A stretch of 64,000 nt of DNA, from contig CAZVEE010000002.1 in NCBI GenBank assembly GCA_964625525.1, forward strand, positions 1 through 64,000, given 5' to 3'. Below the pieces are notes generated by a model that was not told the DNA's origin, made no database searches, and worked only from the letters and a program-made list of their open reading frames with translations. Within the stretch, counting starts at the first letter, position 1, and each line of letters opens with the position of its first letter. Below are positions 9,254-17,454 of this stretch, piece after piece. This stretch comes from CAZVEE01 sp964625525 (GTDB taxonomy: Bacteria; Pseudomonadota; Alphaproteobacteria; JAJFIK01). The translations under genes were made by a program, and so were the position numbers.

Positions 9254-10174
9254 ATGGACAAGCTGACCGGGATCGAAGTTTTTGTGCGGGTGGTGGAGGC
9301 GGGCTCCTTTGCGGGCGCGGCCGGGCAGATGGGTCTGTCGCGGGCCATGGTCTCAAAACATGTGGCCGAGCTTGAAAACCGTCTCGGCGTGCGGCTTTTG
9401 CATCGCACCACGCGCCGGCTCAGCTTGACCGAAGCGGGGCAGGGCTATCACACGCGCTGTCAGGAGATCCTGGCTCTGGTGCAGGAGGCCGACGCGGAAG
9501 CCGCCAATCTCACGGCGGCGCCGCGCGGCGTATTGCGGATTAACGCGCCCGTGTCCTTCGGTGCGCTTCATATCGCGCCCTGCCTGCCGGACTATCACGC
9601 GCTCCACCCGGATGTGCGCCTCGACTTCACGGTAAACGACCGGGCCGTGGATCTGGTGGAGGAGGGGTATGATTTGGCGGTGCGGGTTGGCCGGCTCGCG
9701 GATTCAAGCCTTCGGGCGCGTGAGTTGAGCCCGGCGCGCTTGGTGCTTTGCGCCGCGCCGTCTTATCTTGACCGCTATGGCCGTCCAAACTCTGCCGATG
9801 CCCTGTCAGACCATGCGTGCATGGCCTATGCCTACGCCGCCGAAGGTCCCGACTGGCGCCTCATCCGCGGCGATGAAACCATCCGTATCCGCCGCAAACC
9901 GGTGATGGTGGTGAACAATGGCGACGTGGCCGCGAATGCCGCCGTTGCCGGCCTTGGCATCGCTCTCTTGCCGACATTTATCATCGCCCCGCATCTGCGC
10001 TCGGGGGCTTTGGAACAGGTGTTGCCGGACTATAACGTCCCCGACCTGACGATCTCCGCCGTCTACCCGGCTGGGCGCCACCTGCCGGCCAAGGTCCGCA
10101 CCTTTATCGATTTCCTGGTGCAGAGATTTGGGCCCGAGCCGTATTGGGATGCAGGTCTAGAGCCGTTTGAATGA
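9254..10174 (+). CDS. LysR-family transcriptional regulator
   Basis: A 306-residue LysR regulator of the large subgroup with start MDKLTGIEVFVRVVEAGSFAGAA. The winged helix-turn-helix spans about residues 1-60 (GLSRAMVSKHVAELENRLGVRLLHRTTRRLSLTEAG) and the effector domain starts near residue 88 (GVLRINAPVSFGALHIAPCL). It is divergent from doxX. The last four codons and the stop lie inside the hairpin repeat described at 10159-10198, so the natural C terminus (EPFE) has been supplied by a dispersed repeat. No ribosome-binding site is evident before the ATG, and a promoter -10 element sits only six bases upstream, suggesting a leaderless or near-leaderless mRNA. Confidence 0.9.
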   Translation: MDKLTGIEVFVRVVEAGSFAGAAGQMGLSRAMVSKHVAELENRLGVRLLHRTTRRLSLTEAGQGYHTRCQEILALVQEADAEAANLTAAPRGVLRINAPVSFGALHIAPCLPDYHALHPDVRLDFTVNDRAVDLVEEGYDLAVRVGRLADSSLRARELSPARLVLCAAPSYLDRYGRPNSADALSDHACMAYAYAAEGPDWRLIRGDETIRIRRKPVMVVNNGDVAANAAVAGLGIALLPTFIIAPHLRSGALEQVLPDYNVPDLTISAVYPAGRHLPAKVRTFIDFLVQRFGPEPYWDAGLEPFE

Positions 10175-10198
10175 AAACCTGACCATGGAAACGGCTCT
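10159..10198. repeat. Partial copy of the dispersed hairpin repeat (second hairpin only)
   Basis: AGAGCCGTTT (10159-10168) pairs with AAACGGCTCT (10189-10198). Read on the minus strand, this 40-base block matches the distal hairpin of the 102-bp repeats at 50941 and 58191, with a handful of substitutions. The proximal hairpin of those copies is not recognisable here. It overlaps the 3' end of the lysR gene. Confidence 0.75.
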
Positions 10199-10262
10199 CG
10201 GTCGCTGCGAGAAGATCGCCCAGATCCTTGACGCGGCGAAATTCTCCGCATGCGGTTTTAGA

Positions 10263-11198
10263 TTAAGCGTCCTCTGCCCAAACCTTCAGCAACTGATGCG
10301 CGATGGCCATGGGCGGTGGGACCCAGAAGGGGCCGCGGCGGCCTGACAGGACACTTTGAATCTCTTCGCGGGTGAACCAGCGGGCCTCGGCGATTTCTTC
10401 GCCGTCAATGGTGATCTCTTCGCTATCTGCCGTACACAGACAGCCGATCATCAGCGAAGACGGGTAGGGCCAGGGCTGGTCGAAGCAGAACCGCACATCG
10501 CTCACCGCGATGCCGGTTTCTTCATACACTTCGCGCGCGACGGCCATGGCGATGGTTTCGCCCGGCTCTAGAAATCCGGCGAGGGCGGAGAACATGCCGC
10601 GCGGGAAATTCGGCCCCCTGCCGAGCAGGCACCGCTCCCCCATGACCGGAAGCATGATCACCACGGGATCGGTGCGGGGGAAATGCTGCGCCTTGCAGTT
10701 GGGGCAGTCGCGGCGATAACCGCCATCCACCACCTCGGTGGGTGTGCCGCATTGGGCGCAGAAGCGGTGACGGGCATGCCAGTCCACCAGGCTTTTGGCC
10801 TGCGCCAGGATCCCCGCATCTTCCTGGCCCAGGCGCATCGCCGCCTCGCGCAGGTCCTTGAACACGCCAAGCCCGGCGAGTGGGCCGCTCTGGTCCGGAT
10901 CGCTCGCGGCCGCCAGATCGACAGCGAAATGGGCTGCGCCGTCCCGCAGGCCCAAAAACACTTTTGTCGCGTCCGGTCCGGCCAGGTCGTCGATGAGGCC
11001 GGGGCGCAGCCAGCCAATATCAAAAGGCGCGCGCTCGTCCGGGGGCGCCAGCAAAAAGGGCCGCAAGTTCCAAAGCGGCAGGATGCGCGTGGAGGGCGCC
11101 GCAAGTTGCTCGGCGATCCAGGCGCTGTTGCCACGCTTTTCGCTCGCCCGGTCCAGCGGATTGTGAGCGAACATGTTGGGATTGCGCGCCTCGGCCAT
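10263..11198 (-). CDS. nudC: NAD(+)/NADH pyrophosphatase (Nudix)
   Basis: Hydrolyses NAD(H) to NMN(H) and AMP, and in some bacteria removes NAD caps from RNA. The start at 11198 is preferred because GAAGGA lies about eight bases upstream; a further in-frame ATG at 11222 lacks this. The 311-residue protein has an N-terminal domain and a four-cysteine zinc ribbon (CAQCG and CPNC, near residues 146-166). The complete Nudix box is GFLEPGETIAMAVAREVYEETGI, and DQPWPYPSS downstream matches the NudC signature SQPWPFPxS. All catalytic glutamates are present. It stands alone between lysR and the SRP RNA. Confidence 0.94.
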   Translation of the reverse strand: MAEARNPNMFAHNPLDRASEKRGNSAWIAEQLAAPSTRILPLWNLRPFLLAPPDERAPFDIGWLRPGLIDDLAGPDATKVFLGLRDGAAHFAVDLAAASDPDQSGPLAGLGVFKDLREAAMRLGQEDAGILAQAKSLVDWHARHRFCAQCGTPTEVVDGGYRRDCPNCKAQHFPRTDPVVIMLPVMGERCLLGRGPNFPRGMFSALAGFLEPGETIAMAVAREVYEETGIAVSDVRFCFDQPWPYPSSLMIGCLCTADSEEITIDGEEIAEARWFTREEIQSVLSGRRGPFWVPPPMAIAHQLLKVWAEDA

Positions 11199-11271
11199 GG
11201 CCTGTCCTTCGTCTAGCCCCAATGATTAGCCCTTTTCCCCACGCGGCCGCACTCCTGTCAAGCCACGGCCC

Positions 11272-11302
11272 TTGCCCCGCGGCCCCTGAAGGCCGATATA
11301 GT
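11272..11302 (+). promoter_or_regulatory. Promoter of the SRP RNA gene
   Basis: TATAGT (11297-11302) lies seven bases before the GGGAGG that begins the SRP RNA. A TTGCCC -35-like element is at 11272-11277 (spacer 19). The spacing to the RNA 5' end supports the assignment. Confidence 0.5.
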
Positions 11303-11308
11303 GCAGTC

Positions 11309-11402
11309 GGGAGGTTGGCTCGGACGTGTCACTCGCCAACCCGGTCAGATCCGGAAGGAAGCAGCCGTAACGAGACCGGCGCGGGTCGCTGTCCAGCCTC
11401 CC
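11309..11402 (+). ncRNA. ffs: Signal recognition particle RNA (4.5S, ffs)
   Basis: The conserved apical loop and asymmetric bulge sequence GGTCAGATCCGGAAGGAAGC is present at 11343-11362. The terminal helix closes between GGGAGG (11309-11314) and CCTCCC (11397-11402), with GGTTGGC pairing towards the 3' strand. The 94-base length is normal for a short bacterial SRP RNA. It scaffolds Ffh for co-translational targeting. Position immediately upstream of dnaX is the usual one in Alphaproteobacteria. Confidence 0.95.
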
Positions 11403-11457
11403 ACCCCGCCACCTTCAGATGGGCCTTTCGCACACGGCCCCTTGCGACGGCGCCTGT

Positions 11458-13380
11458 ATGACCTCCGCTCCCACCGATACCGTATCCGATGCCGCCGCCG
11501 ACAGGGCCGCGCCGGACAGCGGTGACGCGGCTTACCATGTGCTGGCGCGCAAATACCGGCCCCAGACCTTCGATGATCTCATTGGCCAGGACGCCATGGT
11601 GCGCACCCTGTCCAATGCCTTCGCCAGTGGCCGGGTCGCCCATGGCTTTATTCTCACTGGCGTCCGCGGAGTGGGCAAGACGACCACCGCGCGCATCATC
11701 GCCAAGGGCCTGAATTGCATCGGCGTTGATGGCCGGGGCGGGCCCACGGTGAAGCCTTGCGGGGTATGCGAGCCCTGCCAGTCCATCGCCGAATCCCGCA
11801 ATGTGGACGTGCTGGAGATGGATGCGGCCTCGCGCACCGGCATCGGGGATATTCGCGAGATCATCGATTCGGTGCGCTATCGGCCCGCCTCGTGTCGCTT
11901 CAAGGTCTACATCATCGATGAAGTGCACATGCTCTCCAATGCCGCCTTCAACGGCCTGTTGAAGACGCTGGAAGAGCCGCCGCCCCACGTGAAATTCATC
12001 TTCGCCACCACCGAAATTCGCAAAGTGCCGGTGACCGTCTTGTCCCGGTGCCAGCGCTTCGACCTGCGCCGCATTCCCCCGGAGGTGATGACCGCCTATT
12101 TGGACGGTATCGCCAAGGCCGAGGGCGCGGAGGGGGATGCCGAGGCGCTGGCCCTGATCGCTCGGGCGTCTGAAGGCTCGGCGCGCGATGCGGTGTCGCT
12201 GCTCGATCAGGCCATCGCCCATGGCCGGGCCCAGGATGACGGCCGGGTCGCCATCACGGCCGAGGCGGTGCGCGACATGTTGGGCCTCGCGGATCGCGGC
12301 CGGGTCATCGATTTATTCGAAATGGTCATGAAAGCCGACATCGCCGGCGGCTTGGCCGAGTTGCGCGACCAGTACGACACAGGCGCCGATCCGCTCATGG
12401 TGCTGGGCGATCTTCTGGATGTGGTGCACTGGCTGACCCGCCTGACAGTCGTTCCGGCGGCGGGCGAGGATCCGGCGACGCCGCCGGCCGATCGTGAACG
12501 CGGGGCGAGCCTGGCCAAGGAGCTGCCCATCAATGTGCTCACCCGTGCCTGGCAGATCCTGCTGAAAGGCTTGGGGGAGGCGGCGCAGGCGCCCAACCCG
12601 TTGGCTGCTGCCGAAATGGTGCTGATTCGCCTGGGTTATGCCGCGACTCTGAAAACGCCCGATGACGTGCTGCGCCTCTTGGAAGGCGCGCCACCGTCTC
12701 CGCAGCCGACCGGCCCGGGCGGGGCGGCCCCTGGCGGATCCGGGGGGGGGGCGGTCTCGGCTCAGGCCGGGGCGGGCGTTGCGCCGGCCATGCCCCACGG
12801 CGCGCCGACGGCTTTGGCCGCGCGGGTGGTGGAAGGAGGCCTTGCCAGCCAGCCCCAAATCACGCCCCAAAGCACGCCTGAGATCACGCCCCAGGCGCTG
12901 CCGGATCCAGAGCGGGTGATCGAGGCGCGCGTGCGCGACACGGTCATCCCGCTGCGTCAGTTCGAGGATCTGGTGACCGCGGCCCAGGAGGCGCGCCAGG
13001 TGCGCTTCGAGATGGCCCTGCGCGCCGGCGTGCACCCGGTGCGCTTCAGCGCCGGGCGCATGGATTTTCGTCCTTCCGACGAGGCGCCGGCGGATTTGGT
13101 GCAGCAGATCCAGGCCCATTTGAAAGATTGGACCGGCGAGCGCTGGATCGTCTCCGTGGTTAATGATCCAGGCGCGCCCACCATGCGCGAGCGCGAAAAT
13201 GCCGCCCGCGTGGAGGAGCGCAAGGCGCTGCTGGCCCATCCGCTGGTGGCCGCGGCCCTGGCTGCGTTTCCCGGCGGCGAACTGGGCCGGGTACGCACCC
13301 TGGCCGATGAGGCGGCCGAAGCCGAGGCCGATGTCCCGCCCGACCTGGGTGCCGACGATGACGACGACGATGAGTTCTGA
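11458..13380 (+). CDS. dnaX: DNA polymerase III subunit gamma/tau
   Basis: Clamp-loader ATPase of the replicative polymerase. From ATG 11458 the protein has 640 residues; ATG 11419 is in frame but lies too close to the SRP RNA. Visible features are the AAA+ Walker A GVRGVGKTTTAR, a zinc-binding cysteine cluster around CGVCEPCQS, Walker B IIDEVHM, and the SRC motif LSRCQRFDLR. Then come domain III and a Pro/Gly/Ala-rich linker (about residues 418-490) before the tau C-terminal domain. The end is highly acidic (DLGADDDDDDEF). A run of ten G residues at 12742-12751 lies in the linker, a possible slippage point that could yield a shorter gamma-like product. It heads the dnaX-ybaB-recR block. Confidence 0.95.
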   Translation: MTSAPTDTVSDAAADRAAPDSGDAAYHVLARKYRPQTFDDLIGQDAMVRTLSNAFASGRVAHGFILTGVRGVGKTTTARIIAKGLNCIGVDGRGGPTVKPCGVCEPCQSIAESRNVDVLEMDAASRTGIGDIREIIDSVRYRPASCRFKVYIIDEVHMLSNAAFNGLLKTLEEPPPHVKFIFATTEIRKVPVTVLSRCQRFDLRRIPPEVMTAYLDGIAKAEGAEGDAEALALIARASEGSARDAVSLLDQAIAHGRAQDDGRVAITAEAVRDMLGLADRGRVIDLFEMVMKADIAGGLAELRDQYDTGADPLMVLGDLLDVVHWLTRLTVVPAAGEDPATPPADRERGASLAKELPINVLTRAWQILLKGLGEAAQAPNPLAAAEMVLIRLGYAATLKTPDDVLRLLEGAPPSPQPTGPGGAAPGGSGGGAVSAQAGAGVAPAMPHGAPTALAARVVEGGLASQPQITPQSTPEITPQALPDPERVIEARVRDTVIPLRQFEDLVTAAQEARQVRFEMALRAGVHPVRFSAGRMDFRPSDEAPADLVQQIQAHLKDWTGERWIVSVVNDPGAPTMRERENAARVEERKALLAHPLVAAALAAFPGGELGRVRTLADEAAEAEADVPPDLGADDDDDDEF

Positions 13381-13416
13381 GCTTCCCCGATTGCACGCAC
13401 CAAGAAGGACCCTGCC

Positions 13417-13740
13417 ATGAAAAATCTCGGCAATATGATGAAGCAGGCCCAGGAACTCCAGGCCAAGATGCAGGACATGCAGGCGGAGATGGAGACCCTG
13501 GAAATGGAGGGCTCTAGCGGCGCCGGCCTTGTTGCGGTGACATTGTCGGGCAAGGGCGCCTTGAAGAAGGTCACGATCGACCCCAGCCTGATGAAGCCCG
13601 ACGACACGGAAATGCTTGAGGACCTGCTGGTCGCCGCTCACAACGATGCCAAAAGCCGCCTGGAGCAGCGCCAGGCCGAGGCGATGAGCGAGATCACCGG
13701 TGGTCTGCCGCTACCCCCTGGCTTCAAGCTGCCATTCTGA
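13417..13740 (+). CDS. YbaB/EbfC family nucleoid-associated protein
   Basis: A 107-residue DNA-binding dimeric protein. The N-terminal coiled helix ([32 protein letters not shown]) and the beta-strand part [23 protein letters not shown] match YbaB. It is encoded 36 bases after dnaX and 23 bases before recR, the conserved order dnaX-ybaB-recR. Family members bind DNA as dimers with little sequence demand and are thought to help nucleoid organisation or recombination repair. No deviation from the family was seen. Confidence 0.93.
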   Translation: MKNLGNMMKQAQELQAKMQDMQAEMETLEMEGSSGAGLVAVTLSGKGALKKVTIDPSLMKPDDTEMLEDLLVAAHNDAKSRLEQRQAEAMSEITGGLPLPPGFKLPF

Positions 13741-13763
13741 GCGGTTAAGGCGAGCAGTCGCGC

Positions 13764-14360
13764 ATGATCGGACCGGAAATCGAGCGTCTGATGACGTTGC
13801 TGGCGAAGCTACCGGGCTTGGGGCCGCGCTCGGCCCGGCGCGCCGCGCTGCATCTGATCACTCATCGCGACACGGCGCTGGGTCCGCTGGCCCAGGCGCT
13901 GGCGGACACGGGCCGGGTGCTCAAAACGTGTCGTGAATGCGGCGCCATCGACAGCACGGACCCCTGTCGTGTGTGCAGCGATCCGGAACGGGATACTGGC
14001 CTTCTCTGCGTGGTCGAGCAGGTCTCCGACCTGTGGGCGCTGGAACGGGCCAAGGCTTTTCGCGGCCGGTATCACGTGCTCGGCGGGACCTTGTCAGCGC
14101 TTGACGGTGTTGGCCCCGAGGATCTGGCAATCCCCAGACTGCTGGAGCGGGTGCGCGCTGGCGGTCTCTGCGAAATCGTGCTGGCCCTTGATGCCACGGT
14201 AGACGGCCAGACCACCGCCCACTACCTAACCGAGCGTTTGGCGCCTTTCTCGGTGCGCATCACCCGGCTGGCCCATGGCGTGCCGGTGGGCGGGGAACTC
14301 GATTATCTCGATGAAGGGACGTTGAGTGCCGCCTTTAAGGCCCGGCGCAGCATGGATTAA
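13764..14360 (+). CDS. recR: Recombination mediator protein RecR
   Basis: Works with RecO/RecF to load RecA on gapped DNA. The 198-residue protein has the N-terminal helix-hairpin-helix ([23 protein letters not shown]), a four-cysteine zinc finger ([16 protein letters not shown] near residues 54-69), a Toprim domain starting at [15 protein letters not shown], and the C-terminal [26 protein letters not shown]alker-B-like region. Length is standard. It is the last gene of the dnaX operon and is followed by a strong hairpin terminator. Confidence 0.95.
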   Translation: MIGPEIERLMTLLAKLPGLGPRSARRAALHLITHRDTALGPLAQALADTGRVLKTCRECGAIDSTDPCRVCSDPERDTGLLCVVEQVSDLWALERAKAFRGRYHVLGGTLSALDGVGPEDLAIPRLLERVRAGGLCEIVLALDATVDGQTTAHYLTERLAPFSVRITRLAHGVPVGGELDYLDEGTLSAAFKARRSMD

Positions 14361-14409
14361 GCCGGCCTGTCTCCCTCACGGTTCTGTCCAGTCACACCAC
14401 GCCCAACAA

Positions 14410-14435
14410 AAAGGGGAGCCCGCAGGCTCCCCTTT
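14410..14435. terminator. Bidirectional intrinsic terminator between recR and rmuC
   Basis: A perfect 11-bp stem (AAAGGGGAGCC with GGCTCCCCTTT) with a four-base loop CGCA. It is flanked by A-rich sequence upstream and TTT within the descending arm. It lies between the convergent stops at 14360 and 14458 and can serve both genes. Confidence 0.85.
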
Positions 14436-14457
14436 CCGTAACGCTATGCCGAGGGTC

Positions 14458-16707
14458 TTAGACCAGCGGCCAGATGGTGGGCCGATCATCGAAATCGATG
14501 TCGAAATCCGGCTCATCATCGGGGATCGCGGAGTCGCCCGCAGCCCGCTTTTCCGCTTCCGGCTTCTTGGCGGCGAGATCGCCCGCCGGCTTGGCCGGAC
14601 CCGGGTTCTTCACATAGGGCTTGGGCTCCAGCGGGTTGGTCGCGGTCGGACGCGGGGCCGCTGGAGTCTCGGCTCTCTTTTCCGGACCCTTGGGCGCGAG
14701 GCTCATGGCCGGGAAGTAAATGGCGTGACCGGAGCCCAGGAACGGCTGCTTGCTGGCGTCGTCCTTTTTCGCCGCTGCTTTGGGCAGCTCGATCTTGGAG
14801 TCGGTCGGCAGCTTTTTCGCCGGCGTCGGCATTCTCGGAGACGCCGGGGTCACGAACGGGTTCAGACCAGCCGGATACAGCTTGGACGCCGGCGGGGTCG
14901 TCGCGCTGGCGGCCGGGGTCACCGGCTTCGGCGCGGCGGCTTTGGCCAGCGTGCTCGGCTGAGTGGCCGGATGGGTCGGCTCGATCTTTTTGATCGGGGC
15001 CGCCGGGGCCGGGCTGGCCGGCTTGCTGGTCGGGTCCATGGCCAGCGGTGCGAGCGGCACGCCGAACTCCGCCAGATCTTCGGCGATGTCGGCGAAGCTC
15101 ATGGCGGCGGCCGTTGGCACCACCGGGGTGGGCTTGCTGGCCGGTGCCACCGGGGCTTTCGGAGCCGTCGTGGTGGTCGGGTGATGCGGCGGAACGGCCG
15201 GCTTGGTGGCCGTTTCCTTGCCCGTCGGCACCGCGTCACGCTTCACCGGATCGGGCAGGAAGGCGTTCGGCACGCGCGCGGCGGTCGCCGCCGGGTTCAT
15301 GACGCCTTGAGCCTTGGACAGCGGCTTGGCACCCGGGGTTGGGGCGGCCGTGTCTTTTTTACCGGTCATGGCCGACAGCCACAGATTGGCCCAGACAGAG
15401 GCCGGATCGCGGCTCTCGGTGCTGGTGGTTTTCGCCGGAGCCGCAGCGGGCGCCGCCGGAGCCGGCGTGCTCACCGGTGCCGGCGCGAACGCGCGCGGCG
15501 TGGTGACCGGAGCGGCAGGCTTGACCGGAGCGGCGGCAGCCGCCGGCGTGGCTTGCGCTTCGATCTGGCGGGGCGCCGGCTGCTGAGCCACGTAGCTCTG
15601 CGTATCGGCAGAGCCGATTTGCACTTCTTCGATGCGCTCGGCGCGACGGGCAATCTTGTCCGCGGCGATGAGCACTTCGCGCACGTCCTTCTCCGCCTGA
15701 CCGAAATGGGCCTGGAGGTTCAGCACGCGCTTCTGAAGACGGCTGACATCGTCGAGCATCAGGCCGGTCTCTTTGTGGATGATCTGCGCTTGTTCGCGCA
15801 GGCGAGCGTCCTTCAGCACCGCACGCACGGTGTTGAGGGTGGCCATCAGGGTCGTCGGGGAGACGATCCAGACCCGGGCGCGGAAGCTTTTCTCCACCAC
15901 ATCCGGGAAGTTGGCGTGCAGCTCGGCATAGACCGCCTCGGAGGGCAGGAACATCAGGGCCGATTCCGCAGTATCGCCAGCGACGATGAAGCGCTCGGCA
16001 ATGTCCACCACATGCTTCAGCACCGCATTGCGGAAGCCACGCTCGGCCTGAGCCTTGTCCGCGTCGGACTGGGCATCACGCAGGGCGTAATAGGATTCCA
16101 GCGGGAAGCGGGCATCGATCACCATCGGGCCCGGAGGGTTCGGGAGTTCGATCAGGCAGTCGGCGGTGCGACCGTTCGCCAGGACCTTTTGGAAGCTATA
16201 GGCCGATGGCGGCAGGCTGGTCGTGACCAGGTCCCGCATCTGCATTTCGCCGAACAAGCCACGCGCCTGACCGCCGCCGAGCACGCCTTTCAGCGAAATC
16301 ACATCGTCGGACAGTTGCGAAATATTGCGCTGCGCCTCGTCGATCATGGACAGACGCGTGTGGAGCTGGTGCAGCGTCTGCGACGTGCGGTCCGTCTGCT
16401 CCGTCATGCTGCGGCCCATATAGAGCTTGACCGCATCAAGCCGCTCCTCGAGCGACTTCATCATACCGGCCTGAGACCGGGTCTGGGCTTCGGCGAGCTG
16501 GCTGAGGCGACCGGCGAGTTCGGACTGCGCCGTCATCATGTTCGCAACGCTTTGCTCGATGTTGTCCGCCCGCATCTCGCTGATGCGCTGCGTTTCAACT
16601 TGTTGATCCGTGGCCTGTCCCCTCAGCCGGAGAAAGACAATGCCCGCGCCGATCGTGCCCGCCAACACGATGGCCGCAGCCAACACCCAAACTCCCATCG
16701 GGCTCAT
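14458..16707 (-). CDS. rmuC: RmuC-family protein with a long Ala/Pro-rich C-terminal tail
   Basis: RmuC proteins are membrane-anchored, nuclease-fold proteins that limit DNA inversions in E. coli. Residues 1-30 hold a single N-terminal transmembrane helix, followed by a coiled coil (about 35-130). The conserved RmuC core runs to about residue 370 (RGLFGEMQMRDLV, NPPGPMVIDARFPLESYYAL, ALMFLPSEAVYAELH, RVWIVSPTTLMATLNTVRAVLKD). The remaining roughly 375 residues are low-complexity, rich in Ala, Pro, Lys and Thr with no recognisable domain, doubling the usual family length of about 380-450. The tail ends in an acidic patch (DDEPDFDIDFDDRP). The start MSPMGVWVLAAAIVLAG is the natural membrane-anchor start. 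Convergent with recR. Confidence 0.85.
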   Translation of the reverse strand: MSPMGVWVLAAAIVLAGTIGAGIVFLRLRGQATDQQVETQRISEMRADNIEQSVANMMTAQSELAGRLSQLAEAQTRSQAGMMKSLEERLDAVKLYMGRSMTEQTDRTSQTLHQLHTRLSMIDEAQRNISQLSDDVISLKGVLGGGQARGLFGEMQMRDLVTTSLPPSAYSFQKVLANGRTADCLIELPNPPGPMVIDARFPLESYYALRDAQSDADKAQAERGFRNAVLKHVVDIAERFIVAGDTAESALMFLPSEAVYAELHANFPDVVEKSFRARVWIVSPTTLMATLNTVRAVLKDARLREQAQIIHKETGLMLDDVSRLQKRVLNLQAHFGQAEKDVREVLIAADKIARRAERIEEVQIGSADTQSYVAQQPAPRQIEAQATPAAAAAPVKPAAPVTTPRAFAPAPVSTPAPAAPAAAPAKTTSTESRDPASVWANLWLSAMTGKKDTAAPTPGAKPLSKAQGVMNPAATAARVPNAFLPDPVKRDAVPTGKETATKPAVPPHHPTTTTAPKAPVAPASKPTPVVPTAAAMSFADIAEDLAEFGVPLAPLAMDPTSKPASPAPAAPIKKIEPTHPATQPSTLAKAAAPKPVTPAASATTPPASKLYPAGLNPFVTPASPRMPTPAKKLPTDSKIELPKAAAKKDDASKQPFLGSGHAIYFPAMSLAPKGPEKRAETPAAPRPTATNPLEPKPYVKNPGPAKPAGDLAAKKPEAEKRAAGDSAIPDDEPDFDIDFDDRPTIWPLV

Positions 16708-16847
16708 CCTTTCTTCTGCAACGTCAATTCATATGTGATGAAGCGCGTCTGCCGTAGGATGGCACAACCCAACCCCTGACATTCCCACGCCGGTACTCTC
16801 GAGCCGGTACTCCTAAGCCGATCCCTCGGCCGATCCTCCCGCCAACC

Positions 16848-16876
16848 TTGACCATTGTGCGCCGATTGCCTATGTC
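16848..16876 (+). promoter_or_regulatory. Promoter of def, apparently leaderless
   Basis: TTGACC (16848-16853), a 17-base spacer and TATGTC (16871-16876) form a good sigma-70-type promoter. The expected start is about seven bases further on, which is the A of the def ATG at 16883. No Shine-Dalgarno is seen before the ATG. Confidence 0.5.
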
Positions 16877-16882
16877 GCCGCC

Positions 16883-17395
16883 ATGGACACGCGAGCGATT
16901 ATCCACGTCCCGGACCCTCGCCTCAAGCAGGTTTGCCACCCTGTGGACAAACTTGATGGGGAAATTCGCGATCTGGTGCGTGAAATGACGGACAGTATGT
17001 ATACCGCCAAGGGGATTGGTCTTGCGGCCATCCAGATTGGCGTGTCCAAACGCGTCGTTGTTATGGACCTTGCCAAGGATGGCGAGCCCCCGTTGCCCCG
17101 CCATTTCATCAACCCCGAGATCACGTGGTCCTCGCCCGAAACGAAACCCTACGAAGAGGGCTGCCTTTCCATTCCGGAAGTGTACGAGGTCATCGAACGT
17201 CCCGCAGTCGTGAGGGCAACATATCTCGACCTCGACGGCAAGAGGCATGAGATACAGGCGGACGGCCTTTTGTCCGTTTGCCTCCAACATGAGATCGACC
17301 ATTTGAACGGCGTGTTGTTCATCGACTACCTGTCGAAGCTCAAACGCAACATGGCCGTGCGGAAAGTGCAGAAGGCCGATCGTCAGCGCGCGTAG
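16883..17395 (+). CDS. def: Peptide deformylase
   Basis: Removes the N-formyl group from nascent polypeptides, an essential metalloenzyme. All three motifs are intact: motif 1 [10 protein letters not shown] (consensus GxGLAAxQ) near residues 44-53, motif 2 EEGCLSIP with the metal-binding Cys, and motif 3 HEIDHLNG with two metal-binding His and the catalytic Glu. The length of 170 residues is typical. It precedes fmt and truA, so the formylation/deformylation pair is clustered as in many bacteria. The spacing between a promoter-like element and the ATG suggests a leaderless message. Confidence 0.96.
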   Translation: MDTRAIIHVPDPRLKQVCHPVDKLDGEIRDLVREMTDSMYTAKGIGLAAIQIGVSKRVVVMDLAKDGEPPLPRHFINPEITWSSPETKPYEEGCLSIPEVYEVIERPAVVRATYLDLDGKRHEIQADGLLSVCLQHEIDHLNGVLFIDYLSKLKRNMAVRKVQKADRQRA

Positions 17396-17454
17396 TACTG
17401 CCGCGCGCTCTTGCCGTTAGTCCGTTTTCTCTATGCTCGTCAAAGGACCCGCCG

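Noticed and set aside
12662..12919. An 85-codon frame in dnaX frame +1
   Set aside because: Only meaningful as a product of slippage at the G run; no start site or family support as an independent gene.
14326..16779. An 817-codon open frame on the plus strand opposite rmuC
   Set aside because: Its translation is Arg/Gly/His-rich with no domain signature and mirrors the low-complexity rmuC tail; rmuC itself has family motifs.
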